A stretch of DNA of 64,000 nt from Bathynomus jamesi (GCA_023014485.1 JAJOZX010000923.1:791501-855500), one strand, 5' to 3'; counted from the first letter of the stretch, positions 21,340 through 33,190 are shown. Numbers and translations: made by a program. Notes: generated by a model not told the origin, from the letters alone.

Positions 21340-22082
21340 TACCTTACAACCTTACAAAGGTTCCGCGCGATGATTTCTCATTTCGCGAAGGTCAAGCTTG
21401 TCGCCCCTCCTCTCGAGTTGGCCTGGTGAAGTAGTGAGTTGGATTCTTGCGCTCTCCACCTCACATAGCCAGGTACGCCCGGCTCATCGGGGATTGTTCT
21501 GAGCCAGGCGTCTAGTCTTCTTTTGAAGATTTACACTGCAACTCCCTTCGTGTTTCTTAGGTCTTTGGGCAACTGATTAAACAGTTTTGGTCCTCTCACT
21601 ACAAAACTATTTTCTTTCAGGGTTAAGGATGTTCCCTGTCTCGCCTTCAATTTGGGAATACGACACAGTCTACCGCTTCTACTTTCCATCGTTGTTTGGG
21701 GAGTTATGGGATTCAGAGTAAGATTAGGGACTAGTTTCTCCATTATTTTCCAAGTGTAAATAATGGTGTATCTCTCTCTTCTCATTTCCAGTGAATATAG
21801 GTCTAGTTCTCGTAACCTTTCCCAGTAATTTAGTTCTTTGCACCCATTGATCTTGGCTGTGAAGCTTCTTTGGATCCCCTCCAGCTGTCTAATGTCTTCT
21901 TTTTTATATGGGGAAGTTAGGACCGAGCAGTATTCTAATTTGGGTATGATCAGGGTTTTCAGTAGAGGAATCATTACATTCCCATCCCTTCGTTTAAAGG
22001 TTCTCAATATCTGACCCATTATTCTCTTTGCTCTGTTTACTGCAATCTTATTTTGTGTTTCAAATTTCGCATCATCTGTCAT
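21340..22082 (-). pseudogene. LINE 3' end, post-RT region
   Basis: A minus-strand 183-residue frame (22082-21531) contains IPLLKTLIIPKLEYCSVLT, RQLEGIQRSFTAKI and LRELDLYSLEMRRERYTIIY, the post-RT domain of a Jockey-superfamily LINE, ending FNQLPKDLRNTKGVAV. The 3' untranslated part extends to about 21340. It is 5'-truncated exactly at a (TA)n tract (22081-22097), a usual outcome of incomplete reverse transcription. No catalytic residues are retained. Confidence 0.88.
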
Positions 22083-22097
22083 ATATATATATATATA

Positions 22098-23638
22098 CAG
22101 GGTGTTTCATAACATGTGGGACGCACTTTCAAGATGGATTCAAGATCTGAAAACAATGAAAAAACTCTATATAAACATATGCCCGAAATCGCTTTGTTTC
22201 CGAGTTACAGCCCGTTTTGTGTTCCAGCAATTCTTTCTGCAAACTGTTTACAAACACTGCTTGCCGACAATGTTTGTGAGTGTGTATGAGACGTATTTCA
22301 AGTATGGCCTTGCCGATTGTAATGTTTCGTACACTCTATAACATGTTTCAATATCGTTGAGTGTAGAGCCATCAGTCAGTCAGAGTTGTATCGCGGTGTT
22401 TCATTGTTCGTATTCGTAACTTCTTACCGTGAATAAGTGCAGTCCAGTGAAAAAAAACTTAAAAGTTTTTGTGCTATTCAGTGATAGTGTGCATTTGAAG
22501 TGAGAATGGAGGCTTATTCAAACAGAGAAGTGGCAGACATGCATCTCATGTATGGACTTGCCGATGCGGAAAGGTTTCCGAATCGCTGTCTGCCAGATAA
22601 GAAGACCTTTCAGAGAATAGACGAGGGTCTTGGTAATACAGGGTCATTCAACAAGCGAGTTTCAGATCGTGGTAGACCAATCCGCGCCAGAACTGTTGAG
22701 TTGGAGGAGCGGGTCCTGAATCGCGTGGAGGAACATCCTAGTGTCAGCACCCGAAGGATAGCAGCAGCAGAGGGTGTAAGATACACAACTGTGTGGAGAA
22801 TTTTACGGGAACAACAGCTTTACCCATATCACATTCAGAGAGTACAAGGCCTTACTGAAGCTGATTTCCCACGACGAGAGGCTTTTTGTACTTGGCTCCT
22901 TCAACAGTCTGTTCGCGATCCTCTTTTTCTATCCTCCGTGTTGTTTTCTGATGAGGCTGCCTTCACAAGAAATGGCGTGATCAATTTTCACAACACTCAT
23001 CACTGGGCCGAAGAGAATCCGCATGCCATCATCCAGTCAAGGCACAACAATTTGGTATCAATGTATGGGTGGAACTTATTGCCGACAACTTAATCGGTCC
23101 TTTTGTCTCGTCTGGAAGATTAACAGGAGAATCCTATTCCAATTTTTTAAGGAATGATTTAAACGATTTACTAGATGCATGACGGCACTCCGCCTCATTT
23201 TAGTCAAGTAGCCAGAGACTATTTGGATGACCATTTCCCTGATAAATGGATAGGCCGTGGAGGACCAATTGCGTGGCCTGCTCACTCCCAGGACCTGAAT
23301 CCACTCGATTTTTACCTGTGGGTCATCTGAAATCCATCGTTTACGTGATACCCATTGACAACGTTGAAATGCTTCGCCAACGTGTAGAACAAGGATGCCA
23401 GAAAATCCGAGCAATACCTGGAATGTTTGAACGCGTCGGGCAGTCTATGACGAGGCGTGTTCAGGCGTATATTCAAGCGCAAGGCGGTCATTTTGAGCAC
23501 TTCCTTTAAAGGTAAGGCGGATACTTGCTGGAACACATAACGGGCTGTAACTCCGAAACAAAGCAATTTCGGGCATATGTTTATATTGTTTTCAGGTCCT
23601 GAATCCATTCTGAAAGTGCGTCCAACATGTTGAAACAC

Positions 23639-23642
<4 letters not shown>
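22098..23642 (+). mobile_element. mariner-type element with long TIRs, near full length
   Basis: About 1.55 kb. TIRs CAGGGTGTTTCATAACATGT and complement extend to about 130 bp with homology (the GGGCATATG/AACAAAGC block). Left flank TA; right flank is a (TG)n run. Confidence 0.9.
22500..23509 (+). pseudogene. mariner-like transposase, three frameshifts
   Basis: Starts at or just after 22500 (MRMEAYSNREVADMHLMYG). The N-terminal helix-turn-helix pair spans about residues 1-110, with GRPIRARTVEL as hinge and VRYTTVWRILREQQL as the second recognition helix. The first acid lies in VLFSDEAAF (about 22945). The frame changes near 23060, again near 23175 just before the second acid block (HDGTPPHF), and again near 23318 within LDFYLWGHL, where the third acid lies. 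The C-terminus is QAQGGHFEHFL. All catalytic blocks are present and the rest is open, so single-base indels are the only damage. They could be true decay or assembly errors. Confidence 0.9.

Positions 23643-23716
<74 letters not shown>
23641..23716. repeat. (TG)n then (TA)n microsatellite
   Basis: Compound dinucleotide tract directly after the mariner. Confidence 0.95.
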
Positions 23717-23720
<4 letters not shown>

Positions 23721-24569
23721 CGGTACGTCAGCCCACTTCTATCTACTTGACATGAATAAAATTAAGGAGTTTGAGTTTATGTCAGCTGCAAAATCAAATA
23801 CGAATTCCACGTTTCATATTCATATCTTTTTATCAGAGTATTCCATCCCATTCCTCTTTTGCCAACCATGTTGTTTCGTAGTTTCGTATATACAGCTATA
23901 TTTAACCTTTTAAATATGCAAAATCGATTTCAGTTTTGAATATTCAGAAGGCATTTATTTGTAAAGAATATAAATTATTAATGGGTGTCCATATTACAGG
24001 ACTCTCACTGTGAAAGATGATCGTGTTTCTCTATAAACTTCGTTCGGAATTGCTTTCATATAAATGTACTTCATTAAACATTAACTTATCCTCCTTCACC
24101 TTGATGATTCCCATTTCATTCCAAGTGAAAAAGTGGGAAATTCGTGAGTGAGAATCTCGAAGGAGGTAAATTCTCAAATCGATCTATTAAAAAATTTATA
24201 ATTTCAAATTTAAAAATCTTTATTTAGAAAAGAATAGAAGTGACAGGATATGACAGTAATAATATTCACACTACTCTTATCTGAATATGCCGTTGAAAAC
24301 ATGGAGGCTTTTTAGGCAAAATTAATGGTATTTAGCTTATTTATTACATAAAAAAGTGAAAGTGTCAAGTAACAGTAACAGTGATAACAAATAATAATAA
24401 TAATAAATACAATATAAAGTTTACAAAATGTTACATAATTTTAAATTAAATGATTTATTGTATAGAAAGCAGAAAATAAATAACGCTTAATAAAAAAATA
24501 TAAAATGAATAAATTGAGAAATTAAAAGTGCTTAATGAAATTAGCATATTTTAAATAGTTGATTATAAA
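23717..24569. other. No recognisable gene
   Basis: AT-rich. About 24110-24175 resembles a dispersed repeat (CCCATTTCATTCC, GGAGGTAAATTCTCAAAT) also seen near 35920 and 55300. A short (AAT)n tract occurs near 24393. Confidence 0.4.
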
Positions 24570-24573
24570 ATGG

Positions 24574-25037
24574 TGTAGTGAATACTCTTATTTTAGTTTA
24601 AAGATAAATGTTAATTTTACCGTCTTGAATTTCGGAATAGTTATAAATTCATTTTAAATTAGTTACCCATCATAATTCAATTGTGAACCACATTAATACT
24701 AATTTTATGTATATTGTATTATTTTATTGTATGTAAACATAATTAATTATATATCACAATTGTCAGTTAATTATTTATATTCAAATATTTATTTTAATCT
24801 AATACCATGTCCATTTTACAAATAAATAATAGAAATCTAAGGGTTATATTTTCAACCTTTGGTACTGTCGCAGTTTCGCCTAACGGACTCAATACGGCTA
24901 GTGAGATAATCACTGGTTGGCACTTAACTAGCGGCAGTGCTTATGGCTACATCATCCAGGTTAACCTATACCGGATAGATGCGCTACGGTCCCAAGCCGT
25001 AGCTTGCCTAGGCCGACGACGACGACGTAAACCAACA
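24574..25037 (+). repeat. 5' LTR
   Basis: Begins TGTAGTGAATACTC and ends ACCAACA. Contains GACGACGACGACG near its end. Matches 29127-29590 except one base near 24838. Confidence 0.95.
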
Positions 25038-25039
25038 AT

Positions 25040-25057
25040 TGGTGACTCCGGAGTTGG
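25040..25057 (+). promoter_or_regulatory. Primer binding site candidate
   Basis: TGGTGACTCCGGAGTTGG starts two bases after the LTR, the expected place and TGG start for a tRNA primer site. The tRNA was not identified. Confidence 0.7.
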
Positions 25058-25330
25058 ATTCCCCCCTTTTACCCGAACGACTAGGACTAGACTGTAACGT
25101 CGTTCGTGCCCATCACCCCCTTCACCCGAGCGACTAGGACCAGACTGTAACGTCGCTCGTGCCCTCTGCCCACCACCCCCTTCACCCGAGCGACTAGGAC
25201 CAGACTGTAATGTCGCTCGTGCCCTCTGCCCCTACCCCTGCCCGTGCGCTCTGTGCCTGCGCTCGTCTCAACCTCCACTCTTCGTTGGTAACTTGTCGTC
25301 TTGCTTGTACGTCAGCAAGCATAGGAGAAG

Positions 25331-26094
25331 ATGCCTGACGACGCTGGTGCCATCTCCCACTTGAGCGTAAAGCTCCCCGTCTTCTGGCCGGGTGATCCAT
25401 TTATTTGGTTCCACCAAGTGGAATCACAATTCAACTTGGGAAGGATCACCGCTAGCTGGACGAAATACGATCATGTTTTGTCCTCTACCAGCGAGCATCA
25501 TCTCTGAAGTCCGTGACGTCATCGTGTCTACTTCCACGAGTGAGGACCCATACAACGATCTGAAGTCTGCCATCCTGTGCCGCACCACTGTCTCCGAGCG
25601 TGAGAAACTACATCAGTTAATCTCAAAAGAAGAACTTGGAGACCGTAAGCCCACTCAAATGCTGAGGGCTATGCAGTGCGCTCTAGGCGAACGCGCACAA
25701 ACCTTCGATAAGGACATCTTTAGACAGTTGTTCTTGCAGAAACTTCCTCCATCAGCTCAGCGTGTCTTGGCCACTATGGATCCTGCTACTCCAGTGATAA
25801 ACTAGCAGAAACTGCCGACAAAGTAGTGGAGATTGACACAGCTCCGGTCAACAACGTGAAACACACAATCGGAACTGGAGTTGAAAGTGAAAGAGTTAAG
25901 TCAACAACTCAACCACGTTTGTTCTCTGCTACAAAATCAACGGCAAAGAAGCCATTCTCGGTCAAGATTTACGAAGAGGCATCGTTCGAGTTTCGGGAAG
26001 ATCTGCTTCTACCACGCCAAATTTGGAAAGAAGGCTAGGAAGTGCATCTCTCCCTTGCAATTTTTCGTCGGAAAACCCAGCAGCGAGTCCTAAT
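25331..26094 (+). pseudogene. Ty3 gag, frameshifted
   Basis: ATG at 25331 gives MPDDAGAISHLSVKLPVFWP followed by the FIWFHQVESQFNL block characteristic of insect-type Ty3 capsids. The frame changes near 25480 and the capsid continues (VRDVIVSTS..., LHQLISKEELGDRKPTQMLR, RQLFLQKLPPSAQRVLA). A further change lies near 25797. The nucleocapsid has CFYHAKFGKKARKCISPC (about 26000-26050), a Cys/His knuckle of the Mag style. The protein packages element RNA. Not translatable as a single chain here. Confidence 0.88.
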
Positions 26095-29000
26095 GGCGTC
26101 TAGTACTCGCACTGCCAACCTGTTATTCATAAAGGACAGGAACTCTGGTGTCAATTTCTTGGTTGATACCGGAGCGTCAGTCAGTGTATTCCTTCAAAAA
26201 TCTGGTCATACGCACTCGGAATCTCCGCCTCTATACGCTGCTAACGGTTCACGCATACCCACGTACGGTACTCAGTCGCGTGAACTAACTTGGGCCTTCA
26301 CCGATCCTTCAAGTGGATTTTCATCTGTGCTCAAGTGCGGCATCCCATAATCGGCGCTGACTTCCTCCAGCATTTCAAACTCCTGGTGGATCTTGACAAG
26401 CGACGCTTATGCGACCAGGCCACACTGCTTTCTGTTCTTGCCAAACAGGTTGCCCTTCCGGGACGCCTCGAACTCTGCACTTTCCCTCGTTCCCCTAATT
26501 CCATGTACCAGTGCCTTTTCCAGCGATATCAGGAATTCTTCAACCGATGCAGATGGGTGATACCATTAAGCACACCATTACCCATCACATTACAACAAAA
26601 GGTACCCCTGTGTTTGCAAAACCCAGACGTCTTGCCCCGGACAAACTGAAAGCTGCCAAATCGGAATTCCAGCTTATGATAGATCTTGGGATAATAAGAC
26701 CTTCCAAAAGCAGTTGGTCCTCTCCCTACACCTGGTCCAGAAGAAGTCAGGAGACTGGAGACCATGTGGGGATACCGGTTTTTGAATTCGACAACCATCC
26801 CGGACCGATATCCGGTACCAAATGTCCAAGACTTTACTTCTCTTCTCCACGGCAAATCTATCTTCAGTAAAATAGACCTTGTTAAGGCTTTCCACACATT
26901 CCGTAGAGCCTTCGGATATTCCCAAGACTGCAGTTTGTACACCATTTGGGTTATTCGAATTTTTGAAGATGCCGTTCGGGCTACGGAATGCTGCGCAAAC
27001 CTTTCAGAGGTTTATAGATGAGGTCACCAGAGGCTTAGACTTTGTTTATGCCTACATCGATGATTTGCTTGTGGCCAGCTCAACGGAAGAGGAACATAAG
27101 GAACATTTCACTCCTTTTTCAACGCTTAGAACAATACGGTGTTACTATTAATGCATCTAAGTGTGTGTTTGCACAGCCAACCTTGGAATTTCTTGGTCAC
27201 ACGATTTCGCAGCACGGAATTACCCCCCTTCAGGACAAGTGTGAAGTGATAAAAAATTACCCTATGCCAAGTAATCAGCGTGAGTTACGTCGGTTTCTAG
27301 GTTTGGTAAATTATTACCACAAGTTCATTAAAAAACTGTGCCAGTGTTCTTGCTCCTCTACACGCTATGATCACACACAAACGCAAGGTAACGAAAATGG
27401 TATGGTGTAGCGATAGTTTACAGGCGTTCGACAATGCCAAAAATGCTATCAATAGTGCATTGTCTCTGTCATTTCCTATCAGTGATGCCCCCCTAACTCT
27501 GACGGTCGATGCATCAGATGTTGCGATCGGTGGAGTGTTGGAACAAACCATTAACGGTCAACAAGCACCCATCGCGTTTTACTCAAAAAAGCTGCAGCCA
27601 GCCCAAACGCGTTATAGTGCTTTCGGACGTGAACTTCTTGCTATTTACTTAAACGTGAAGCATTTTCAACATTTCCTTGAAGGCCGAGAGTTTTGTGTTT
27701 TACGACCACAAACCTTTGGTCACTGCTTCAATAAAAACAGCTGTAACCACTCTCCAGAGTCATCAGGCAACTCGATTATATCTCGCAATTTACCACAGAT
27801 ATCCGCCACATCAAAGGTGTCTGAACACTCCAGCGGATGCACTTTCAAGAATAGAGATTACTTCTGTTACCCTCAGCTCTACACTGTGGAATGCTATTGC
27901 ACAGGATCAAGATAAGGATACGGAACTACAAGACCTGCTCAGAGAAGACTCCACTCACTCACTTTCCCTCAAGAAAATGAGTATGCCAGGATTGTCTGTG
28001 CCCCTCTATTGCGACGTATCAACAGCTGCTATTCGCCCTTATGTCCCTCCATGTCACAGAAAAGCAGTCTTCACGGATCTTCATAAGCCCTCCCATCCTG
28101 GTATCCGTGCTTCGCAACACTGGTTACCTCTCGCTTTGTTTGGCCCTCGATGCGGAAGGATGTCAAACATTGGACCAAAACGTGCCTTGCCTGCCAGCGT
28201 GCCAAAGTCCAAAGCACACCAGGTCCCCTTTGACGCATTTCCGCCCCCATCCCAGCGATTTGAGGTAATTCATGTAGACATTGTTGGCCCTCTTCCAGTG
28301 ATTCAAGGCCAACGTTATCTGCTCACCTGTCTCGACCGCTTTTCCAGATGGCCTGAAGCCATCCCACTTCCTGATATCCAAGCGGACACTGTTGCAAGAG
28401 CCTTTCTTCATGGATGGGTATCAAGATTTGGATTGCCGACAAAAGTCATCACTGACCAAGGTCGCCAATTTGAGTCTTCGCTTTGGAAGAAGTTTTACCA
28501 GCTTGTTGGGTACAGTACATGCGCATACCTGTGCGTATCATCCGCAAGCTAACGGCCTCGTCGAACGCTTCCATCGCCAGCTGAAGTCATCCCTTATGTG
28601 TCACGAAGACTCCATTGGATGGATAAGCTTCCACTCGTGTTGCTTGGTATTCGCTCTGCATTTAAGAGTGATCTGAAGACTACAGCGGCCGAACTAGTCT
28701 ATGGAACAACACTGCGGCTACCAGGTGGCTACTTCACTGCAGGGGATAAGTCATGTGATCCTACGGAATTCGCTCAAACACTTTCCTCTCACATGCAGTC
28801 CCTTCAGCCTGTTCCCCTCGATTGACTAGCCAACAGAACATCTTTGTTTCCCCAGCCCTCCAGTCTTGCACCCACGTTTTCGTTCGTGTACCTGTCCCAA
28901 AACGGCCTCTCCAATGTCCATATGACGGGCCCTATGAAGTTCTCCGACGTACGCGCAAATCATTTCTCATCCAGCGCGGTTCCAAGGTCGACAAGGTTTC

Positions 29001-29103
29001 TATCGATCGTCTTAAGCCTGCGTTTTTGGAATCAACCTTAAGCGAGGTACATGTAGCTACCAAAAAGGTCCAGCGGAAATCTGTGTCGTTCGGAACTCTT
29101 TGA
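26094..29103 (+). pseudogene. Ty3 pol: protease, RT, RNase H, integrase
   Basis: Protease FLVDTGASVSVF (about 26155). RT begins near 26330 and includes LMIDLGIIRPSKSSWSSP, NVQDFTSLLHG, LPFGLRNAAQTFQRF and the catalytic YIDDLLVAS (about 27053-27080). RNase H is LTVDASDVAIGGVLEQ (about 27498) through GRELLAIYLNVKHF. Integrase has HVDIVGPLPV and LDRFSRWPEA (about 28270-28350), ITDQGRQFES (about 28449) and HPQANGLVERFHRQLKS (about 28540-28590). The C-terminal tail ends at 29103. At least eight single-base frame changes break it (for example near 26330, 26745, 26800, 27110, 27360, 27690, 28520, 28830). Confidence 0.93.
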
Positions 29104-29110
29104 ACTTCCT

Positions 29111-29126
29111 CTCTGGTGGGGGAGTG
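29111..29126 (+). promoter_or_regulatory. Polypurine tract
   Basis: GGTGGGGGAGTG immediately precedes the 3' LTR, as required for plus-strand priming. Confidence 0.8.
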
Positions 29127-29590
29127 TGTAGTGAATACTCTTATTTTAGTTTAAAGATAAATGTTAATTTTACCGTCTTGAATTTCGGAATAGTTATAAA
29201 TTCATTTTAAATTAGTTACCCATCATAATTCAATTGTGAACCACATTAATACTAATTTTATGTATATTGTATTATTTTATTGTATGTAAACATAATTAAT
29301 TATATATCACAATTGTCAGTTAATTATTTATATTCAAATATTTATTTTAATCTAATACCATGTCCATTTTACAAATAAATAATAGAAATCCAAGGGTTAT
29401 ATTTTCAACCTTTGGTACTGTCGCAGTTTCGCCTAACGGACTCAATACGGCTAGTGAGATAATCACTGGTTGGCACTTAACTAGCGGCAGTGCTTATGGC
29501 TACATCATCCAGGTTAACCTATACCGGATAGATGCGCTACGGTCCCAAGCCGTAGCTTGCCTAGGCCGACGACGACGACGTAAACCAACA
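29127..29590 (+). repeat. 3' LTR
   Basis: Same 464 bp as the 5' LTR with one substitution. Confidence 0.95.
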
Positions 29591-30315
29591 ATGGGAATTT
29601 CATTACTGACGTAAAAATGGCAATAGTGAACTTATACATCAGTAGGAGCTAATGAGGTGCTTTTTAGTGATTTGCGAAGTACATTTAGTGATGAAGCCTG
29701 TATTCCATACATCTGCTCCTTTGAAAGAAGGTGCATTTCCTGCAGTTTCTATTTTATAGTTAGGTTTGTATATAAAATCCCTGGGCAGTCTGGTATTATA
29801 ACGACAGTGTATTTGATGAGGGGGGGGGGGGTGATAGCTCTTTGAATGGGTGATGTATGTTGATTTTTATTGATAACTTTGAACATATTGAGAGCAACAT
29901 TGAATTTGTATAAGTCATTTAGTGTTAAAATATTTAGCTTTTTAAAAATTGGGGAAATGTGACTTTGTCTGTTGTCATTATTCGAGAGAGCTCGCAGGCA
30001 TTTTTTATGAATGACTTCCAAGGGATATTTTATATATTTCTATGAGTTAGCCCATGTTGTAATGCAATATAATAAATGTGGATGGATGAAGGAATAATAT
30101 AGGGTAAGGAGTGCGTTTTGAGGAAGGGTCTTTTTTAGCTTAAATAATATGAAGAGAAGTCTTGATATTTTGGATTTGATATGTTGTACATGACTTTTGA
30201 AAATTAGTTTTTCGTCTAAATTAATGTCAAGTACTTTAACCTCATTCACCGTTGCAAGAGTAGTATTCCCAATTTTTATTTGACAGTTTGTATTAATATG
30301 TTTTGTGGTAATAAT

Positions 30316-31074
30316 CAGTGGTGTAGTGCTAAATAAAGAAGTGAGGGAACGCATTTTGAAAGTGTTACTCAGATGCGGGGGGGACAATGGCGAGCGCGGC
30401 GAGCCCATACAGCTGGGGGTCCGGGGGCACTGTAAGCCCCCCAGGAAATCTTTTGAAATCTGACAATTTCAGGATATTTGAGGTCATATGCACTGGATAT
30501 TAGGATATATTCCAAGGTTGAAGATGCAGTATTTCCAGTGTCATTAGATATACGACATCCAGTACGATCAATAAAAATAGCGGATCAAATATAGAATTCG
30601 GACCCCAGCCTTCTTTAGTTAGCTTTATAAGGCTAACTAACGAAAATATCATGACCTAACCTAACCAATCGTCAAGGGCGTACAGTTAACCTAACGATTG
30701 GTTAGGTTAGGTCGTGATATTTTCGTTAGTTAGCCTTATAAAGCTAACTAAAAAAGGCTGGGGTCCGAATTCTACATTTGATCCAAAATAGCTAACAACT
30801 GGAATGATTAACTAAAAAAAAGTTAACAACTGGTACGCCGTGGTGACTGTTTCACCAGATCTTTATAGGCTAGCATTGCCTCAGTCGAAGCTAAAAGAAA
30901 TGAAGCAGTTAATGATTCTTTCTCATATTTCTTCTAGGGGTGGGAATTAAAATTTCATGACGTTAGAGATTTGTAAGTTCGGATTTATTTGAAATAGTGA
31001 GGGAACGCCGTTCCGTCTACCAAAAAAAGTAAGGGAACGCCGTTCCCACGCGTTCCCACAGCACTACACCACTG
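30316..31074. mobile_element. hAT MITE with CAGTGGTGTAGTGCT ends
   Basis: Perfect 8-bp target duplication GTAATAAT (30308-30315, 31075-31082). Ends CAGTGGTGTAGTGCT and complement. Repeats of GTGAGGGAACG(C) occur near both ends. A core-module hairpin MITE sits inside (30582-30784). No coding. Confidence 0.95.
30582..30784. mobile_element. Core-module hairpin MITE, tip type 2
   Basis: 203 bp, perfect 8-bp target duplication AAAATAGC (30574-30581, 30785-30792). Both ends begin GGATCAAAT(A/G)TAGAATTCGG followed by ACCCCAGCCTT. The core is the outward type. Confidence 0.96.
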
Positions 31075-31798
31075 GTAATAATCATATAAGATGACTTTGT
31101 CAGGTTCAATAAAAGTTTATTAGCACACATCCATTTATACACATTTTCTAATTGCCTGTTCATTTCATTAATCAGAAAGTCTGAGTTATGATGTGAAAAA
31201 GTAAGTGTGGTATCATCTGCGTATTGTACGCAATTTAATGTGGTTGAGATATGAAAATCGTTGACGTGAATTAGAAATAGTAATGGGCCAAGAATAAATC
31301 CTTGTGGGACTCCACTAGTTAGCATCGCCTTGTCGGATAAATTATCTTTTAATCTGATTTACTGATGACGATTTGACAGATGTGATTTAAACCAATCTAG
31401 GATATATTTTCTTCTTATTCCGTAAATGTGAAGTTTATTCAATAAGATTTCATGCGAAAATGCATCAACTGCTTTTGACAAGTCGAGGAAGATCAAGGCA
31501 GTGTGTTTTTTGCTGTTTAATTTCTGATACACATTTTCTAATAGCATGTTTATGGCAACTTCCGTTGTATGTCCCCCTCAAACCCAAATTTCCAATCTCA
31601 ATGTAGGACTTTCCATCTTAAGTTAGATATTTCTTATAAAATACCTTTCGGGCATGTAAATGCGTCACAGCACCTCAATTTTTATACCTTTTCACAAATC
31701 AGGAAACTCTTTTTATTTTTCTAAAATTAGGAATTCTTATTTCGAACAGTTTCATTTACGGACCGCGAATGATATTACGAATTACAATGAGTGAGATG

Positions 31799-31882
31799 TA
31801 TAAGGTGATCCAAAAAAAGGAGTTCCCAGAAATAACTTTTTACGCAAATATTTTTGGGAACACCTTTTTGGATCACCTTGTA
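31799..31882. repeat. Short hairpin, AAGGTGATCCAAAAA ends
   Basis: 84-bp palindrome, arms AAGGTGATCCAAAAA and TTTTTGGATCACCTT, with GTTCCC/GGGAAC next inward. Probably a head-to-head pair of mariner-type ends. Confidence 0.85.
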
Positions 31883-32163
31883 TTTTTTTTTTTTACTTTT
31901 AGGGTGAGGAAGTAATTTCTTTTATTAGTGTGACATTTAAAACGTTTCATTTAACTTTCAAAAATTTTTTGATTGAAAGCACGGTCAGCAAACAAAGTCC
32001 TTTCGTTTTACCTCCATTTTAAAATAATGATGTCTGTCGAAGGTCCCTTCAAAAAACTTAAGTCTGAATTTGAACTTAAATTTGAATTTAAAATTATTTA
32101 AAGATGATAATAGCTAAAACTAAAATAAAATATTTAAGGAAGAGCCTAACTTGCAAATAGTAT
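31883..32163. other. No recognisable feature
   Basis: AT-rich sequence; nothing identified. Confidence 0.4.
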
Positions 32164-32340
32164 AGCTACGTCATAACACCGCTTCCCGTCGATCATCGAA
32201 ATTAAGCGACATTGGGGTCTCCTGGTTAGAAGTTAGATGGAAGACCGTCCTCCGCCCCCAGATGATGTAATGATCCAACGTAAAGCTGGAGGTCCCCTCC
32301 GTCATATGACCTTAGATATTACGAAGGAGGTTAAACAACC
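32164..32340 (+). mobile_element. 5S rRNA-derived SINE, copy 1
   Basis: The head resembles 5S rRNA: GATCATCGAAATTAAGCGAC (box A region), then TTAGATGGAAGACCGTCC (box C region). The body follows: CGTAAAGCTGGAGGTCCCCT and CGTCATATGACCTTAGAT, ending GGAGGTTAAAC. Not a functional 5S gene. Confidence 0.88.
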
Positions 32341-32481
32341 TCTCCCATCATTACAAGTGGTATACAAGTATCTGGTTGCATATAAAGCCATTTGAACAAG
32401 AAGAGTGTTATAGCAGTGCTTGTGATATCTTAAATTTTTGCAAGTTAGAAATTAATTTAACATTTTTGTATTAGTAACCAT

Positions 32482-32573
32482 TTACCGCCGAAAGAGACGA
32501 ATTGGTAACATTTCAAATAATACACGCATTCATAACTTACTGTAACTTGACAAAACATTCTGGCGGTAAAGGA
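32482..32573. repeat. Short inverted-repeat element, relative of 32820-32907
   Basis: Arms TTACCGCCGAAAGA and TCTGGCGGTAA. Its interior GGTAACATTTCAAAT and GCATTCATAACTTA is shared with the TTAA-flanked element 340 bp downstream. Confidence 0.65.
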
Positions 32574-32767
32574 TTGAGTACTTCTCTAACAGAATTAAAT
32601 ATTTTGTATATTTTACTAGTGGTAAACACAGAGTTCCAATGCAGAATTGTACAAACAAACTGGACAGTCAGTTTATTCCTCAACCTTCCCTTTTTCACAT
32701 CTTGACCTAGGTTGGTTCACACGAACTTGGTCGAGTGGATATTCTGTCCACACTAAACAACTAACAA

Positions 32768-32822
32768 TTTAACCTACGCTAAACCTAACCTAAACTAAAC
32801 CTAACCTAATCTAACTTAACCC
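32768..32822. repeat. Degenerate (AACCT)n tract
   Basis: Runs of AACCTAACCTAAACTAAACC, telomere-like TTAGG units in the opposite sense. Confidence 0.75.
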
Positions 32823-32907
32823 TTTAAGGACTGAAGGTACAAATTGCTAACGTTTCAAATACAAGCATTCATAACTTAACCTTACAAAAAATTCAGGGCT
32901 TAAAGGG
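32820..32907. mobile_element. 88-bp TTAA-flanked MITE, piggyBac-like
   Basis: TTAA on both sides (32816-32819, 32908-32911). Ends CCCTTTAAGG and complement CTTAAAGGG match the CCC(T)...GGG style of piggyBac termini. No coding. Confidence 0.7.
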
Positions 32908-32964
32908 TTAACCCACAATTACTTGTAGATGAAGTGTCAGGTCGAGAGAATGACTCCCGGAAAA

Positions 32965-33190
32965 GCCAGCGTCCGTAGCTTAGTGAATAACACCGTTTCC
33001 CTAAAAAGCTAAGTAAAGACACTGAGGTCGGGGGCTCGGCTCCCGATGGTGCTGATCGTAAAATTTAGGAGTTTGCGCAATGGGCCACATTAGTCTGGCT
33101 TGAGCCGTTATGCCAGTATTTGGCCCTCCTCGCCGATTATTTATTATCCCGTCATAAGTGACTAGCGTAACATTACTCTTGACCACCACA
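32965..33190 (+). mobile_element. tRNA-derived SINE, second family, copy 1
   Basis: The head GCCAGCGTCCGTAGCTTAGT with a weak box B (GGGGCTCGGCTCCCG), then a body to about 33190. A better preserved head lies at 45136-45232 on the minus strand (GGGTTCGACTCCCG). Confidence 0.75.

Larger units (their letters stand above)
24574..29590 (+). mobile_element. Ty3-type LTR retrotransposon, full length
   Basis: 5,017 bp with two 464-bp LTRs that differ at one base as I read them, and a 4-bp target duplication ATGG (24570-24573, 29591-29594). Domain order is gag, protease, reverse transcriptase, RNase H, integrase, the Ty3 order, with no envelope gene. The zinc-knuckle variant and integrase style look like the Mag lineage of arthropods (inference). 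Many single-base frame changes interrupt gag and pol. Confidence 0.95.
29749..31547 (-). pseudogene. LINE reverse transcriptase, split by a hAT MITE
   Basis: Minus-strand Jockey-superfamily RT. From the 5' side: KKHTALIFLDLSKAVDAF (31500-31450), then SGVPQGFILGPLLFLIHVND (about 31315), then the catalytic YADDTTL (about 31215) and LLLNLTKSSYMI. A 759-bp hAT MITE (30316-31074) interrupts next. It continues with LIITTKHIN... VKVLDINLDEKLIFKSHV (to 30040) and HKKCLRALSNND... (to 29749). Frame changes near 31340 and 30030. The N-terminal endonuclease is absent. A different clade from the CR1 copies. Inactive. Confidence 0.88.

Noticed and set aside
21006..21434. 142-codon open frame
   Set aside because: Crosses a palindromic MITE and a TA microsatellite; no domain.
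32164..32260. Functional 5S rRNA gene
   Set aside because: Too diverged and followed by a repeated SINE body; the other copies share the same body.
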